Assembly (NCBI RefSeq): GCF_041260155.1
Contig: NC_091942.1
Location: 14,102,501-14,166,500 of the forward strand
Reading direction: 5' to 3'
DNA length: 64,000 nucleotides
Origin: Ptychodera flava
Taxonomy: Eukaryota > Hemichordata > Enteropneusta > Ptychoderidae
Position 1 is the first letter of the stretch. Each line of letters starts with the position of its first letter. Shown here in pieces: positions 20,247-33,900 of the stretch. A program made the translations under genes and the position numbers. A model generated the notes under the pieces. It had not been told where the DNA came from and did no database searches. It saw only the letters and a list, made by a program, of their open reading frames with translations.

Positions 20247-20632
20247 TTGAGGTATTATGCGCCCCGAAAATTGAAAGACTCGAACTTTTTCTCACACCAC
20301 GGTTACTTGGGGTAGTGTAACCGTGCTCAAACCGTTCTCTTTCGATGTCAAGAATAAAAATCAGGGATCACCGTGCAAAATTTGGCACTAGAGAAACAAA
20401 TTACCCGATATCTACCGATACTTAATATTCCCAATGGTCACCATTCCCGTATTAACTCTAAGAGGAAAAAAATAAAATCTCGATTTTCACAAATACGCCG
20501 GAGGAAACGTTTAGATACTTCACATCATGAGCTTCAAAACAAGCCCCCAACCCCCTAAGTGGTAGATTTAAAGGCATTGTAAAAGTTTTAGGGTCCGAAT
20601 ATTTATTCCTGAGGCGCATTCTACGTTTAGCA
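20247..20632 (-). repeat. TTAA-ended small element family, copy
   Basis: The ends read TTGAGGTATTATGCGCCCCG and (inverted) GAGGCGCATTCTAC. Inside is the reversed core with CAAGAATAAAAATCAGGGAT and GGTCACCATTCCCG. It is in reverse orientation relative to the copies in the PARN introns. Confidence 0.6.
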
Positions 20633-21528
20633 AAATGGTAACTTTTGTGGGATACTATATCGGCTGCCCCGTACTTGACGTAGGCCAACAGATTGCCTGT
20701 ACCTTTCCTCCATCATTACATGTAGTGCTTGCTCTTTTGTCTAGCACAACGCGAAGAATGCTCTCTTGTCTTGGACGAGACCGAGAGAATCCGACGGCAT
20801 TGCGTCAAAACGTAATTTTTAACTCCGACAGGTCACTCATTGTCACACTTTGTCAATACTTGTCACAGGAGATGAGGAAATTTACGCTACAAAGGAAAGC
20901 TAATTATCTCGACGTCAGACCCAAATTCTTTGTAGGTAAATATATATATAACTGAAGATAGCGAACCTACCTGTCGTACCTTGAGGTCTTCAACAACTTG
21001 ACTTTAGCCTTTTCGTGTTATGATCTTGTTATATGAGGGATTTTGAAGGGACTGTGTTTGCTTTGCTTGCCTCTTTCAAGCTAAAGCGCGCCCGTTTGCT
21101 TTCTGGTAAATGTATCACGGACTTTGGAAATTACGAAATGCGTTCAGATTTGTATCTGAAGTTTTTTCCTGGTTCGAAAAAAGTCATGCTTGTCTGACCC
21201 TCTTGAATTTACTGTACGGCGTCTGACGCGGAAGAGATATTGGTAAATCGCCGTTTTTCCCTGTCGCTATCTTTCACTTTATTTTTATTTTGCAAAAAAA
21301 AGAATTTTCCCTCTCAGGGCTTTCATGGATTTTAATCAACAAGAGACTCAGTGTATGACGTGTCATTAAATTTTGCAAGCATAGCTTTGCAGTGAGTCGT
21401 GCACTGAAACGGGGTGTTGACGTCACAGTCTGTGTTCTGTATTGAATTGTAGGTTGTTTGCGGACAATCTATCTGCTGATTTCATCAATATGAATGAAAA
21501 ATAAAAGTACACCCGATCGCTGCCGATA

Positions 21529-21608
21529 AATTCTAATAATACAGCTCAATCAAGGCCTTGGCGCCTACATTAAATTCTAATAGTACAACTCAATCAAGGC
21601 CTTGCGCC
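21529..21608 (+). repeat. Tandem duplication of about 42 bp next to a C tract
   Basis: TAAATTCTAATA(A/G)TACA is followed by CTCAATCAAGGCCTTG, present twice with two differences. A run of 19 C residues (21,607-21,625) follows directly. Confidence 0.85.
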
Positions 21609-23144
21609 CCCCCCCCCCCCCCCCCACTTGGATTCAGAATGTTATTTGGACATCTTTCGGCTCAATGCCGGTTGCCAGCTGAATCCAATGACGTCACAGC
21701 CTTTAGAAAACCGACTTTGATGCGGACTGAGAGGGGGGTTTCCCCTTCTACACCCGAAAACAAAGAAGGTCCGACAAAGCATAATTTCAGAGCATTTGTA
21801 CGATGAGTTTCTATGTCCAGGTCACTTGACAAGGATGTTAAATTGGGAGAGCATCGTCCGAGTCACGATGTTGGCGAATAACTTCTAGTGCGCAGGCTCA
21901 GTCTGTCAACTCGGAAATCAGGTCACACTGAGAGAAGTAGTGTATAGGTCATCCAAGTATTGTTTGACAGCGAACACTCTACTTTCTGCTGCCCCGTCAG
22001 TTTTCGTCACAACTCATAAGTCATGCAAGGGGGTACAGAATTAAGATCTTGTAACATTCCCCAACATTCCGTTATACTAATAGAGGGCACATCAAAAGAT
22101 TAAATTTTGGATAACAATAAGTACTTTGTGGATTTGTCTAGAGGATTTTGACCCAAAGCTATTTTCATAAGACAAAGCCGTGGCGATCTTTTCTGCCGAA
22201 TCCAAATTCTCCATCGTAAAATTGTGATCAATATCAACAGGCAGTGGATCTCAAAGTAGAGGTGGAAGGTCTCAGGCAAAGGTCCTGATATTACTCTCGT
22301 GTAATATCCCGAAAACTATACTTTCAACGCGTACGTCTGCTGTATAGTAGCGAAAATAGGCAAATAGCCATCAGCATGTACGTGATTTAGCGCCTACCTT
22401 CATCGTGCGTCGAAAGCTTCGTGAAGTTCTCGTCATCATATTCATGTCTTACAAGTCATAGTCTCTCCCAGTTGTAAACTAAAAAGACATCTTTTAAATG
22501 TATCCAAAACACGTTTTCCAAACTTTAAATACACTAGCGGGGATAAGTCGTGAAAAAACACAACGGAAATAAAATGCTATATAAAGTACACTCGGCAATT
22601 GCCGGTACATTAACTGTATATGAATCAAGCATTTCTGAAGACCAAAAAAGTCCCTTTCACATCTGGAATTTCCACCACAATAAGGAATTACACTGTTAAT
22701 TTCAGTCCGATGCAAGTGAAGTCTCACGCATTATTACGCAATTCTCGCTACGCGAGATATCCTGTGACTTTTTTCGTTTTATTCGGAAACTACACCTTAT
22801 AAAGCTTATGTCTCCGATGCCTGCATTCCCGACATCCGTCAAACCGTTCCTAGTTACGTTGTTTCCTCTTATTGCCAAAACAACTCAGTCTCTGCCATTC
22901 CAAACGCCGACACTGGCACATGACTTCTAGCAGTGTATGATGTCACTGACTCAGAACCGCAAGGAACTTATGTGTCATGGCCACGTGCTAAATTAAACAT
23001 GCTTGTGTCTCGTGACGCCCGAGAGACTCAAATTGAGAATAAGGCTGAGTTAATTAACAGACGAAATGATTATGATCAAAACGTAGATACATCATAGATA
23101 CGTATAGATACACAGATACATAGATAAATAGCTAGATAGCAAGA

Positions 23145-23375
23145 TCCATCCATCCATCCATCCATCCATACATCCATACATACATACATACATACATACA
23201 TACATACATACATACATACATACATACATACATACATACATACATACATACATACATACATACATACATACATACATACATACATACATACATACATACA
23301 TACATACATACATACATACATACATACATACATACATACATACATACATACATACATACATACATACATACATAC
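23145..23375 (+). repeat. (CATC)n then (CATA)n microsatellite, about 230 bp
   Basis: A short CATC/CATA section leads into more than 200 bp of uninterrupted CATA. The Met-Tyr-Val-Cys open frames on the minus strand are artefacts. Confidence 0.98.
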
Positions 23376-24285
23376 TTGGTGCTTTTATAGACGGTATGAA
23401 GATAATTTCTCTTTAATCGAATGTGTTTTCAACAGTTCCTCAGCGAGAGAAAGTGCTATCTGCGATCTGATCCTAGCACTGCACTTTCTGCACTTTATAG
23501 TCGAGCTGAGTTCCGTGTTTCAAAATGCATTTGATTCAAGGCGCTAGATTATGCCCGGAAAATTTTATCGAGCGTTGTTTGTAAAACTTGTTTGTAAGAC
23601 CTGGGTGTGGTTCCGATATCGGCTGGTGATCTTTATTTCAAACAGCTATCTTTCCAAAGATAAAAAAGCGCCGAAACAAACAGAGAGTTAGACTCGACTT
23701 CGTTCTAATCTGTGATTTAAGTCATTATTCGTGTCCTTGCGATCGGTTACGCGAAAATGTTTTACATCGGGTTAAATGACTGAAATGACACAGGGAAGAG
23801 TATCCTTGAAATCAATGTGTGTGAATCCGGAAATAACTGACTGAATTGCTGCGAAACCGTGAACTGCGCAGGTTCCACTTACATTGAGTCGTCACGTTGC
23901 ACAACGGATCTAAAGATTATACCAAGTAACGCTAAAGCTCTTGTCAAGGACTTCCCAGAATATGTAAGAATCAAGTAAGATGATGTCAGCATTCTTTAGT
24001 GACGTGTACTCAACAATGTGACAAAGTCTTGCATTAAAGAATGAAAGATATTCGAGCGGCTGTTTTAAGTGTCATAGAGGATCACAGCAGCCGGGCGAAA
24101 ACAAATGAATATTTAGACATGGATATTATGAACACGGTTTATTTTAATATAATTTTACAATTTGATGACATCCGTTGCCGGAGTCCAGTTTTTTTTAACA
24201 CATGATTATTATTACGCGTGTCAGCATAAAAGTGTCATCATACAGTTATGTATCGCTGACGAATCCCGGACAAGGAATTGCTAAT

Positions 24286-24376
24286 CAGTATTTGAAATGA
24301 CGTCACTAAGACACCAATGTCAGTTTGTGGATGATGTCACTGATCAAATACTGACATCGTCATGGCTGACGTCATA
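24286..24376. repeat. Inverted repeat with two CRE palindromes
   Basis: TCAGTATTTGA near 24,286 is the inverse of TCAAATACTGA near 24,345. Two exact TGACGTCA palindromes (24,299-24,306 and 24,367-24,374) lie in or next to the arms, and a TGATGTCAC lies between them. Confidence 0.6.
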
Positions 24377-24689
24377 TTAGCGTCGTCATAAATGATTCCG
24401 TCAAGTCCTTGCTATGTGCTTGGGCGTCATTGAGAACAATCTTCAAGATTGTTTCGTAACTTCAGGTACCTACACGTAACGCATAGCAACGAATCACTGT
24501 TTCGGTGTCGTCACATTAGATATAGCATTTATCATAGCTTGAGATAAGGAAGATTTGCGTGAATGTCTATATAGAACTTCCCGAGACGAGGTGAACTTAA
24601 ATACAAAAAAAGTTAAGTTTTCTCACGACATACAGTTGGAAAGGGGACTTAATGTTAAAAAAATAATATTTAAAAAAGGCCATTTTCTA

Positions 24690-25390
24690 AAATACATGTT
24701 TACACACACGAGAGCTAATGTCGTAGCGATGTCTGTTTGTCTGTCCGTGCGTGTGTGTGTGTCTGTCTGTCTGTCACTTTACACGATAACTCAAAATCGG
24801 CTGAACGGATTCAAGTCAGATTTAGTAGAGAGGTACTATATGCTAATTGCAAGAACTGATTACATTTTGGCTAGTGTGGCTTGCATATTAATGAAGTTAT
24901 GAACTATTATTTTTTTCATGCATAGGTTTCCTATGGAGAGAGCAATGACAGTGTCGATCTATATCAAGAAATACCGTACAAAATTTCATGAAATTTTTCA
25001 CAGATGACAATCTCAGAACATTTTGATGATACTGTGAGTGCCATGTCAATTATGCGCTCATTTGCATATTCAATGAACTTTTGTAATCAATGATATAACT
25101 CCGAAATTCCTACACCAAACTTGATGATACTTGCTACAGATATTGATCTGATAGATATCTAACAGTACTGAGAAGCATAGGGCAGTGTCAAGTTAATAAA
25201 TAGCTCATTTAGGCCTACACGGATAATGAAGATTTATAATTAGTCATATAACGCTGAAATAACTGCACCAAATTTGACGAACTCTGCTGCAGATACTGAT
25301 CCGATTGGTTGAAACGATATCGTACAGTGGTACGTTTTCAGTTGCATACGGTGTCCTTGCCCTTGCAAATTAAAGGTCTACTAGAATCAG
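24690..25390 (+). repeat. Probable element with (GTCT)n head and degenerate units
   Basis: A GTCTGT/GTCCGT simple-repeat head is followed by roughly 150-200-bp degenerate units. These share phrases such as GATATAACTCCGAAATTCCT, ACCAAACTTGATGATACTTG and GATATTGATCTGATAGATAT. The layout resembles the hairpin-ended family at 53-61 kb, but the terminal hairpins are not obvious. Confidence 0.45.
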
Positions 25391-25560
25391 ACTTTGCTGT
25401 TCAGTACAGGAAACGTTTATGAGCTAGACAGACGACCAACACAGACCGTAGAAATAAGAATTAAGGATTTCCTATTCAGACTCGGGAATCATTCCATATA
25501 TTACACTCTGCAGATCCTCTTCTTTCCTAACTGGATACCAGTAAAGACATCCAGCGATCA

Positions 25561-25562
25561 AC

Positions 25563-25606
<44 letters not shown>

Positions 25607-25720
25607 TCGTCCATCTGTCTACCTATTTATCCGTCTGTCTGTCTCTCGTTTGTCTCCCTGTTGTATGATTTTTCTGTTTTCTGTCTGTCTGTCTGTCTTT
25701 CTTTCTGCATGTCTGTTTGT
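25561..25720 (+). repeat. (CTAT)n and (CTGT)n microsatellite
   Basis: About 46 bp of perfect CTAT followed by interrupted CTGT/CCGT/CTTT repeats. Confidence 0.95.
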
Positions 25721-25905
25721 CAATAATCACAAAATAGATTTTGTCTCAAAATGCTTGTTGCTGTTAGCAGATTTATGCAACCAGGCAACTTTTATCGGGT
25801 TTATATGTATGAGCATGTGTAACTTTTGCATAAAAAAATGATGGCCGGTGTCACAGCGTGTGCATCGATCTTGACAACGTGGACGGAACTGAAAATTATC
25901 CACTG

Positions 25906-26490
25906 TAAGGTAGAATGACATATGCTTTTTGAACAGATCTGATATTCCGACTCTCAAATTTTTACAAAACATTTTGTCCGCCATTTATAGGGGCTCATTT
26001 TAAGAGTATGGAGGAAGCTTAATACAAGCTTTCACCGGCTCCTTTTTGTGAAAATTGATTTTTCCCACATGCCATTTTCCACCGGTGATTCCTGATTTTT
26101 AATACAGGATGGCGGCCATTTTGAATGTCAAATGTCGGTAAATGTTGGGTATAACACGATAGTTGGATAGTGAAATAATGTCGGCTTAATCTGCAAATGT
26201 AAGCTCATCTGCTTTTCTTTTTTAAGTTATACACTTGTTTTTATGGGTCATTTGTAATATTGCAACATTCAGCACCTTACACTTTTGAAAAATTTAAACA
26301 ACATGAAGATCCAATTCTCCCAAATTAGTTCCGATCGTGTTGTATTTAATGTATTTCTCTAGTATCATCGAGATTTTGCGCATTGACCCCTGAGTTTTAT
26401 TACCTGTTTCGAAAGGGAATGGTTCAAAGTTTCTTTCCGGAAGCTTGAGTAATAGTTTAAGTTTTTCAAATTCGAGACGCCTGCGACTTA
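25906..26490 (+). repeat. TTAA-ended small element family, copy
   Basis: It starts TAAGGTAGAATGACATATGC, carries GATGGCGGCCATTTTGAAT at about 26,108 and GACCCCTGAGTTTTATTACC downstream, and ends near GAGACGCCTGCGACTTA. Longer than other copies, so it may contain an insertion. Confidence 0.55.
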
Positions 26491-29400
26491 TCGACTTTTC
26501 GTATTCTTTCGCAGGTACATATGTGCATCGCTGCGGGTGTTACTATCCATGACATTTTTCAAAGTTGCTGTCCCGGTGGACGTAGCGGACCATACTGAAA
26601 GTAGTTCCCGGTGGATAGTGCTGTGACTCAGCAGAGTTGGATGGATGACGTCTTGCTAGTTTGTTTGTTGTTTGTGTGATTAATTTTTCACTTTGATACT
26701 TATTCGACAATTGGAAATTCCCAAAGATGAGAACATATTACTGGAATAAGAAGAAAATTCCTTTCCCAAAGTTCGCCACAATCTTTATTTTAATTTTCTG
26801 AGATTAGGGCCTACGTCTTGAATACTTTACTTTTAAAATGGGTAGGTTATGAAAACACTCCAAGAACTTAATAATTGTCAGACTCTGTTAAGTGGCCACT
26901 TACAAACTCCGCTTTCACGATTTTTGTAATATTTTGCTCGATAAACGATCCAAAGTCAAAATACAGAGATGTTTTCATTTTCCTCCGTCTCGTTGTTTGT
27001 TTTTAAGGCTATAACAAAAATATCTTTTGTTCTTTACTTTCTCAAAAATATACTCAAAGCAAGCTGTACCAATGGGACATGAACCCCCTCTCTAACCCTC
27101 CCCTCTCTCACCTCCACCCCCCCCTCTCTGTGCATTATTGCACCTATGGTTGTTTATTTTTATAAGTTATGAAAGCTAGTTTTTAAGAGATCCAAAGTTC
27201 AATTTGACGACGCCTGCTCTGTATTTTTTCTGATATACTTCAGGGCGTCTAGTGTCCAGTGTTTGCCAACTTTTGAATGTAGGTCACTTTCAATTGTGGA
27301 GGCACGACAACGACTTTTAAGTGATCGCAAATTCAAACTGTTGGTGTCATCTGTTGTCTCTTTCTCAAAACACTTAAAAACTTTAAAAAAACACTTACAC
27401 GTTATCAAGCACAAAACGGAAATGGAATGTTGGGTGTGTGCGCACACAAAATGGCGCGTACATGATGTTATACCGGGCAAAGCATGTCGTGTGCATTGAC
27501 AGCTTGAACTGTTGTGAAAAAATTATAATGGGCGTATTGACGAGTACATAGGTTCCCATTTTCAAATCTACGGGTTGCAAATGGGGATATCCCTTGGAAG
27601 GCCCTGGTCACAAACTACGGCCATTTTCCTTTTCGCTTTCCCCCCCTGTGATATTTCACACACATATCAGTGACAAGAGTTGAACTCAGGCGAACTTTTC
27701 GATGAACTTTGAACTCTTCTTTTTGTTTGTTTGTTGGTTTTTTTTTTTGCCATTGAGTATTATGGGATATATTCCCATTCACAACCTTTTCACCTGGTGG
27801 CCTTGTATGTTCTGTGTAAAGGTCCTGAAAGGGGTTCCGCTACAGTCGCTAATTTGAACGCCGAGAGAATTCACGATCAGTTTTTGCATAGAGGGACTGT
27901 GGTTTTTGTCAATTAACTCTTCTGTACTCGTGAAGTATGCCAGATTCTAATTATGTGTGGCGTTGGCGAGGCTAATTCCTTGTATTTCAACATACTTTCG
28001 GGAGAGAATTCTTAACTGTGCTCAGTTTATCGAACAAAAATACCGAAAATATAATCAAAAAAATTTCTTTAAGAGAGCACATTTCGATGTAGAGACATTT
28101 CTCAGAACCAGATATGAAATGAATATACACCGATGTATCGGACATTTGACTTGACAGAAAATGAAGTTTTGCCAAAACAAAGAAGCAGATTGCCCCAAAA
28201 CATAATGTCCGCATACACTCATTACACGGTCGCTATGAGAGCCTCGTCACAGACCAAACTCTATCAACTGCTTCATATTTGGTAAGTAAATCCGAGTCTG
28301 CAGTCTAAATTGCGGTTTAATCTGATCAGTGTTTTTTTGAGAATCAGACAGTCAACGAACAGAGAGACAGAGTGGTACATACCAGGTCAACTCACGTGTG
28401 TAAAAATGAGAATTGAAAATGAAACTGCTGTAAATCTCACTTATCATATATTGTACTGCAGCTTATAGTGTTTTATAGCTTTTTAGTGTTTTGTTATTAG
28501 TACGGACCGACGGCTTGAAATAAAGATAACTATAATATTAGGTTACTGAAAGATAAACACTCAGAATACAACATATCAAAGCGAAGTGTCAAAATCGAAA
28601 TGAACTCGGCAAGTCTATTTTTCTAACTAGTTTTACCACAAAAGTTGTAGCCGATAGAGATTTGGAAAATAAATTTCATTTCATACACCATTTATATTTC
28701 ATTTAATATATGTCACTCAATATTTTGATATTTTCACTTTATATCTATGAGCAAAATTAGTAAAATGATTGAACACATTCTTTCTTAGCTTGATTGACTT
28801 CGGGTAACAAATCACTAGTATTCAAACATGGACGAATAACATGACAGATCCTCTTGGGGCACTGAGATATATAGGCATTGAGGGACGAACCATTACATCT
28901 TGAGGGAAGGTACAAGACAACATTTGCGGCCATTTGTTCCTTAAAGACTTGGTGTAATATTATTGCTGTATGGTGGCAATGTCAACATGTGCATTTCCCT
29001 CAGAGAAGCAAACTTTTAACCAAATTAATGAATATTTTTCAATGGCAAGAAGAAAGGTGGCCCCACTGTGATCTTGTGAACCCTCCATACAGGTTGGCTG
29101 ATGATATCGGTTACCTGTACAGAGCAGATGGTGACGCTATCTCATTGAATATTCAAGACACAATAGCTACTGAGGTTAGAGGTCAAGGGGCGCTGGGTTC
29201 ACCCAAAGTTTAATGATTTTGCCTACTCAGAACACTGCAAGCAAATGCAAACAAAAAACATAATATACAAGTTTTTGAGTACAAAAACAAATCACTCGAG
29301 TTTGTCAAATAAAGAAGTGTGCCAATAAATTCCTTTTTTGATGCTAACCTTTAAGAGATACAATACATTGCATAAGAGTACAAGAATTTTCTGCTGTGAT

Positions 29401-30045
29401 ATAAAGGTCCTTCAAACTAATTTTGACTGACTGAATAGTCAAAAAGTTTATTTGAATCTGCTCATGATATTATGAAGTTTGTATGGCTGAAAAAAATGTG
29501 ACTCAATGGCACTGCTAAACAAAATTTTGTCATGAATCCTTTGTTTCTGGAATAATTTGTCAGTGAACATGTCTATTAAACGATTAGTTTTTTTGAGATG
29601 AGCTAATATAAAGTAAAAAAAATGATATTTTCTGACTCCTTCACTCTGAAACTTAGTGAGAAAACTAACGCATGCAGCTGAAAACAGTGAAATTAAAAAC
29701 AGACTCTGATATCAAACAGGCTTCTAAAGTAATTTACTGAACATCCCCAATACAACTCAACAAAATTTTACACTTCAGAATGAATTTTGTGATCAAACCA
29801 AGGACAGCTGTTTGTAAGCAAACAACTAAAAATGATGCAAATGGGGTTCTTTAGTGAGCAGAAGTGGTCAATGACACTTCAGCAAAAATATCAGTTTCAA
29901 TATGTGGACAGATTGGTACAAGGTTTGTTATTATTACTTAAGTTGTTGGACATGTGAAATGTGAAGCAGAGAAGCTGAAAGGCGATCTGGTTGGCTGATC
30001 TGTCATTATTCTTCTCAACATGTGCAAATACTTGTTACTTATATG
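26491..30045. other. Gene-free stretch; 3' flank of PARN at its right end
   Basis: No exon was recognised. CpG frequency drops at about 28.6 kb, which may mark where PARN transcription ends. A 111-codon ATG frame at 28,878-29,213 has no recognisable domain. A minus-strand AATAAA at 29,447-29,452 is a possible distal polyadenylation signal for PARN. Confidence 0.35.
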
Positions 30046-30391
30046 TTAAGGTAAAATGTGCCTTGAGGACAGACATTCTAACTCTAAAATTTTTTACAAT
30101 ACTTTTCTGGTGTGTGGGGTTTATTTCAAAGCTCAAGGGGAAACTAAAGTTTTCACCATTTTTATGAAAATCATCAGTAATAGTCTTCTCAGAAATGTTA
30201 ACACATGGATGGCGGCCATTTTGAATTTCAAGTGATAGTAAATGTAAGTTAATTTGTTTCTGAAGTACCAAAGTTTGAATGGTGATCCCTGATTTTTCTT
30301 CTTGATTTTGAAAGGGAATGGTTTAAAGTTTCCTTGAGGGAAGTGTGGCAAGAGTTTAAGTCTTGAAATTTCAAAGCACATAATTCCTTAA
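30046..30391 (+). mobile_element. TTAA-ended MITE (family reference copy)
   Basis: 346 bp. Both ends read TTAAGG: the left end is TTAAGGTAAAATGTGCCTTG and the right end, inverted, is TTAAGGAATTATGTGCTTTG. Either TTAA is the duplicated target of a piggyBac-type element, or it is part of the inverted repeat. Inside are ATGGCGGCCATTTTGAAT and GGTGATCCCTGATTTTTCTT. It lies just downstream of PARN, possibly within its 3'UTR, and supplies a minus-strand AATAAA (30,120-30,125). Confidence 0.7.
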
Positions 30392-30937
30392 TAAACTCTC
30401 TCCTCCCCTTTCACAATACAAGTCAACTTCAGCTTTTCTGCAGATGGCAGAGGACATTTACATTTGTACAAAAAAGGTGGCATATGAACTATGATTTCTC
30501 CTTTTTCACATGTTTTGTCATAAATCTTCTGAAAGATTAAGCTTCCCGGGAGGCTAGAGTTGAGAATTAAATAAATATTTCTTAAAACTGACAAAGGAGA
30601 AAGAGGCATACACTAGAAAAAAATGGAATATGAAAAATACAATGTCTTAATTCTACTATGGGGGACCACCCCTAGGATCAAATAAGCTGATGTGAAAGAC
30701 ATAGAAACAACCCCACTCTGCAACACCATAATGAATATACTCCAATCACTTGTCATCTTTTTGCCCATGCTGTGCCTTGAGTACAAGTTAAAACCCCATT
30801 TCTGAAATCTGCCCTATTGAGAAAAGATGACATTGTCCTGAGCAAGATGAACCCCTCTGAAACAACATCCTGAGGTCAGATGAAGTGTACTTTTAGGGGG
30901 TTACAAAATAACATTGACAGTTGACTTTGCGATTCTA

Positions 30938-30990
30938 TCACCATGTTGCTGGCTCTTCAAATAGTTTCTCTTCCTCTGTACTGGTTGATG
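30938..30990 (-). CDS. PARN: PARN exon 19 (stop codon)
   Basis: Residues 592-608 and TGA. It encodes [17 protein letters not shown] and stop, against the human C-terminus ATLFEVPDTW. Acceptor TTTCAG|CA has a good pyrimidine tract. Confidence 0.9.
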
Positions 30991-33900
30991 CTGAAAGAGA
31001 TGCAAGGAAAATTAAAAGAGAAATTGACAAATAACTATTAAAATCTGGGCAAAAGGGTATATTGGAGTAAATTATTCTCTGCATATGAAATGAAATGCTG
31101 TCAGGCACGCACAAGTCCTACAATACACTTTTGCAATATATCAATGTACGATGCTAGCTCTGAACTTTGCCATTTCTCATTAACACAGTACATGAAACCT
31201 GATAAGAAATAAAATGCATCGACAGACTCTAGATGCTGTACTTTGCACAGTCGTAGGTGGCTGAACAATGTGACTTTGTCAATCTTGATTGAAAAGGACC
31301 AATGATGTTATCCAATGCTGTTCTTTTATTAAATGTATCCTTATAATAATTGACAACACTGGGTATCATATCATCATCAGTTGGTTCTTTCTGTAAGTTT
31401 TTTGCAAAAATCACACAATGCAACTGCTAAATACAGAGTAAAGTATCAAATCTGGTGGTTTTAATCCTTACCTTTGGCTTCTTTGTCACTATTCTGTTTC
31501 TTCTGTGCACTACCATCTTCAGCTTCTATCTCTGCCGATTCCTTCTCTGGGTCTTCTCGTATTGGACTGACACTACGTCTCGACACAAACGGTGGTGCAC
31601 TTTTTTGACAACATTGCAATAAAAAGAAACAGAATTCATATCAAAATATTCAGGTTTACTATGATGTAACTTTTTGAAAACAACTCTACCGTTTCTAAAT
31701 CCTTTTGCACCCTACTTGAATCAATATCTTTGCATGATGTTATAGATTACCAGGGGTCAGAGTTCAAAGGTCAAAGGGTGCATGCCACAAACTAAATTTG
31801 CCACTCTGGGGAAAAATTGATAAAAACAAAATCAAAACATCACAGTCACAAACTACAAAATATTTCTTGCAGATTTTTGAGATGATTGAGAAAGCTGGTA
31901 TATACGGAGCCCTACCAAATGTCTTTTTGATCATATTTTAGAAAGATCGTGTTGTTACAACTGGACCTCAGTGTCAGGACACAAGGTGGAATTATTGAAA
32001 GAAGCATGAATAACACCATCGTTCTTACTTGACATCAAGTATCTTCTGTCGTTTGACGTCACCAGGGTAGGTAATGTCAACTTCCTTGTGTTGACGCTTT
32101 TTACCCTGGGATGATGAACCTGTTTTGATGTTCTTGAATTGGTAGTACGTTTGAATGTGGTAGGAATCAGCCTGGGACAGGGCTTTGAGAACTAGCATGG
32201 AAATGAGTGAAAAATAGAGGAATGTGAGCTCTGCTTTGAAAGCGATCAGGGAGGAACATTGTCATACAGTTTATCAAGGCTGACAACCTGCCTAGAGAAT
32301 ACTGCTACATGTGTAGAACATTGGAAATACTGCCCTCTATGGTGATCACTTGGTCATGGTGATGCATTTACGAAAATGGAAATGAAAGAAATAATATTCA
32401 TGAAGTTTGGTAATTGATTCAAGTTCATAACTTTTGTCAAAAAAGTCTGAGTAGATAATTATCCAAAATTACCCTTCCTGTCGATACAAACTGTGCTGCT
32501 TTTTGTGTTTTCTTTTCCCCAACTGCATCACAATTTAAGCAGGGTAGCTAAATACCTTTTAGACACTTTCAGATTTTTATTTTTTTCTCAATTTAACACG
32601 TCCCAAACCCCAATAAAGTATACATTTTCTGAAAGCCCTGATATAGAGCTATCGACCAAGCACAGTACACGGTCATTATTTGCATAGGAGTCACGTGACA
32701 AGCGGTTTGCAGAACCTTTCAAAAACCAGTTTTTCCCGCCTTATGCGAACACGCTGCAAGATTTCCGGTTGGAATTTCTTCATTGACAAGCCTTGACAAT
32801 ATCCTTTAAAACCGTGTCTGGGATTTTCTTTATATGCCTTTGGTTTTTTTAATGCGCTCTTAAAGGTGTTAGATGAAGGTGCTTTTCAAGGAATTTTAAT
32901 TATCACGCCATATAATTTGAATGGAGCCTCTGGGAAAAAATCGCAGACACGGTTTTGAAGGATATTGTCAAGGCTTGTCAATGAAGAAATTCCAACCGGA
33001 AATCTTGCAGCGTGTTTGCATAAGGCGGGAAAAACCGGTTTTTTGAAGCTTCAGCAAAACGCTTGTCACGTGACTCTTATGCAAATAATGACCGTGTACT
33101 GTGCTTGGTCGGATAGCTCTATATCAGGGCTTTCAGAAAATGTATACTTTATTGGGGTTTGGGACGTGTTCAATTGAGAAAAAAATAAAAATCTGAAAGT
33201 GTCTAAAAGGTATTTAGCTACCTTAAGCAGGGTTTCCAGCAAATATCATGGAAATATGGACAAATGTCATTTGAGTGTTAAACATGAACAAAAAAAAGCA
33301 CAAGAACAATCAACTGAAGACTTCACTCGAAACTGTGCATAACAATAATGACCTGCAAAACTCTACAAGCACTGGAATCATAGTGAGCCATATCAAATTA
33401 TCGCAGGAAGTTATTTCTATCAAATTTATGCAAGGTACCCTAGGATGGGCAGATTGGTATCACAAGGAGAGGAGAAGCCAACAGCGTTTAGAGAAATGTT
33501 CTTACCAGTATCAGCATGTTCTCTATGATTTAAGGAGACAAGCGCAGATGTGTCATCAATCCAAGCGATGTAGACCGGACCAAACGGAGTAAATAAATGG
33601 TACAGATCACTAGCCTTCCATTCTTTGGGAAACGTCAAATGGAATACATGATTCCTTCCCGGTTGCACTGAAATTAAAAAAATGTAGGATAGGAAAAAAA
33701 TCAAAGCCCTGGACCTCAACACATGCTGCCTTTTTGACGTGTTCACCCCTAATTCCTAGTAAATAGGTCCACAATCATCATTGAAAACGATGGGCTGAAC
33801 CAAAGCATGGTGGTGAAAGGCTTAAATTGTGTGTGTAAAATATTGAAAGTTGACTGGATGTGTTATTTGGTCAGAATGACCATTTAAAGGCTTGTTCCTT

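Noticed and set aside
23076..23373. Met-Tyr-Val-Cys repeat open frames on the minus strand
   Set aside because: Translation of the CATA microsatellite in all three frames, since a 4-bp unit repeats every 12 bp.
28878..29213. 111-codon ATG open frame near the PARN 3' flank
   Set aside because: No domain recognised, no partner exon, and no clear coding bias. It could be a remnant but cannot be supported.
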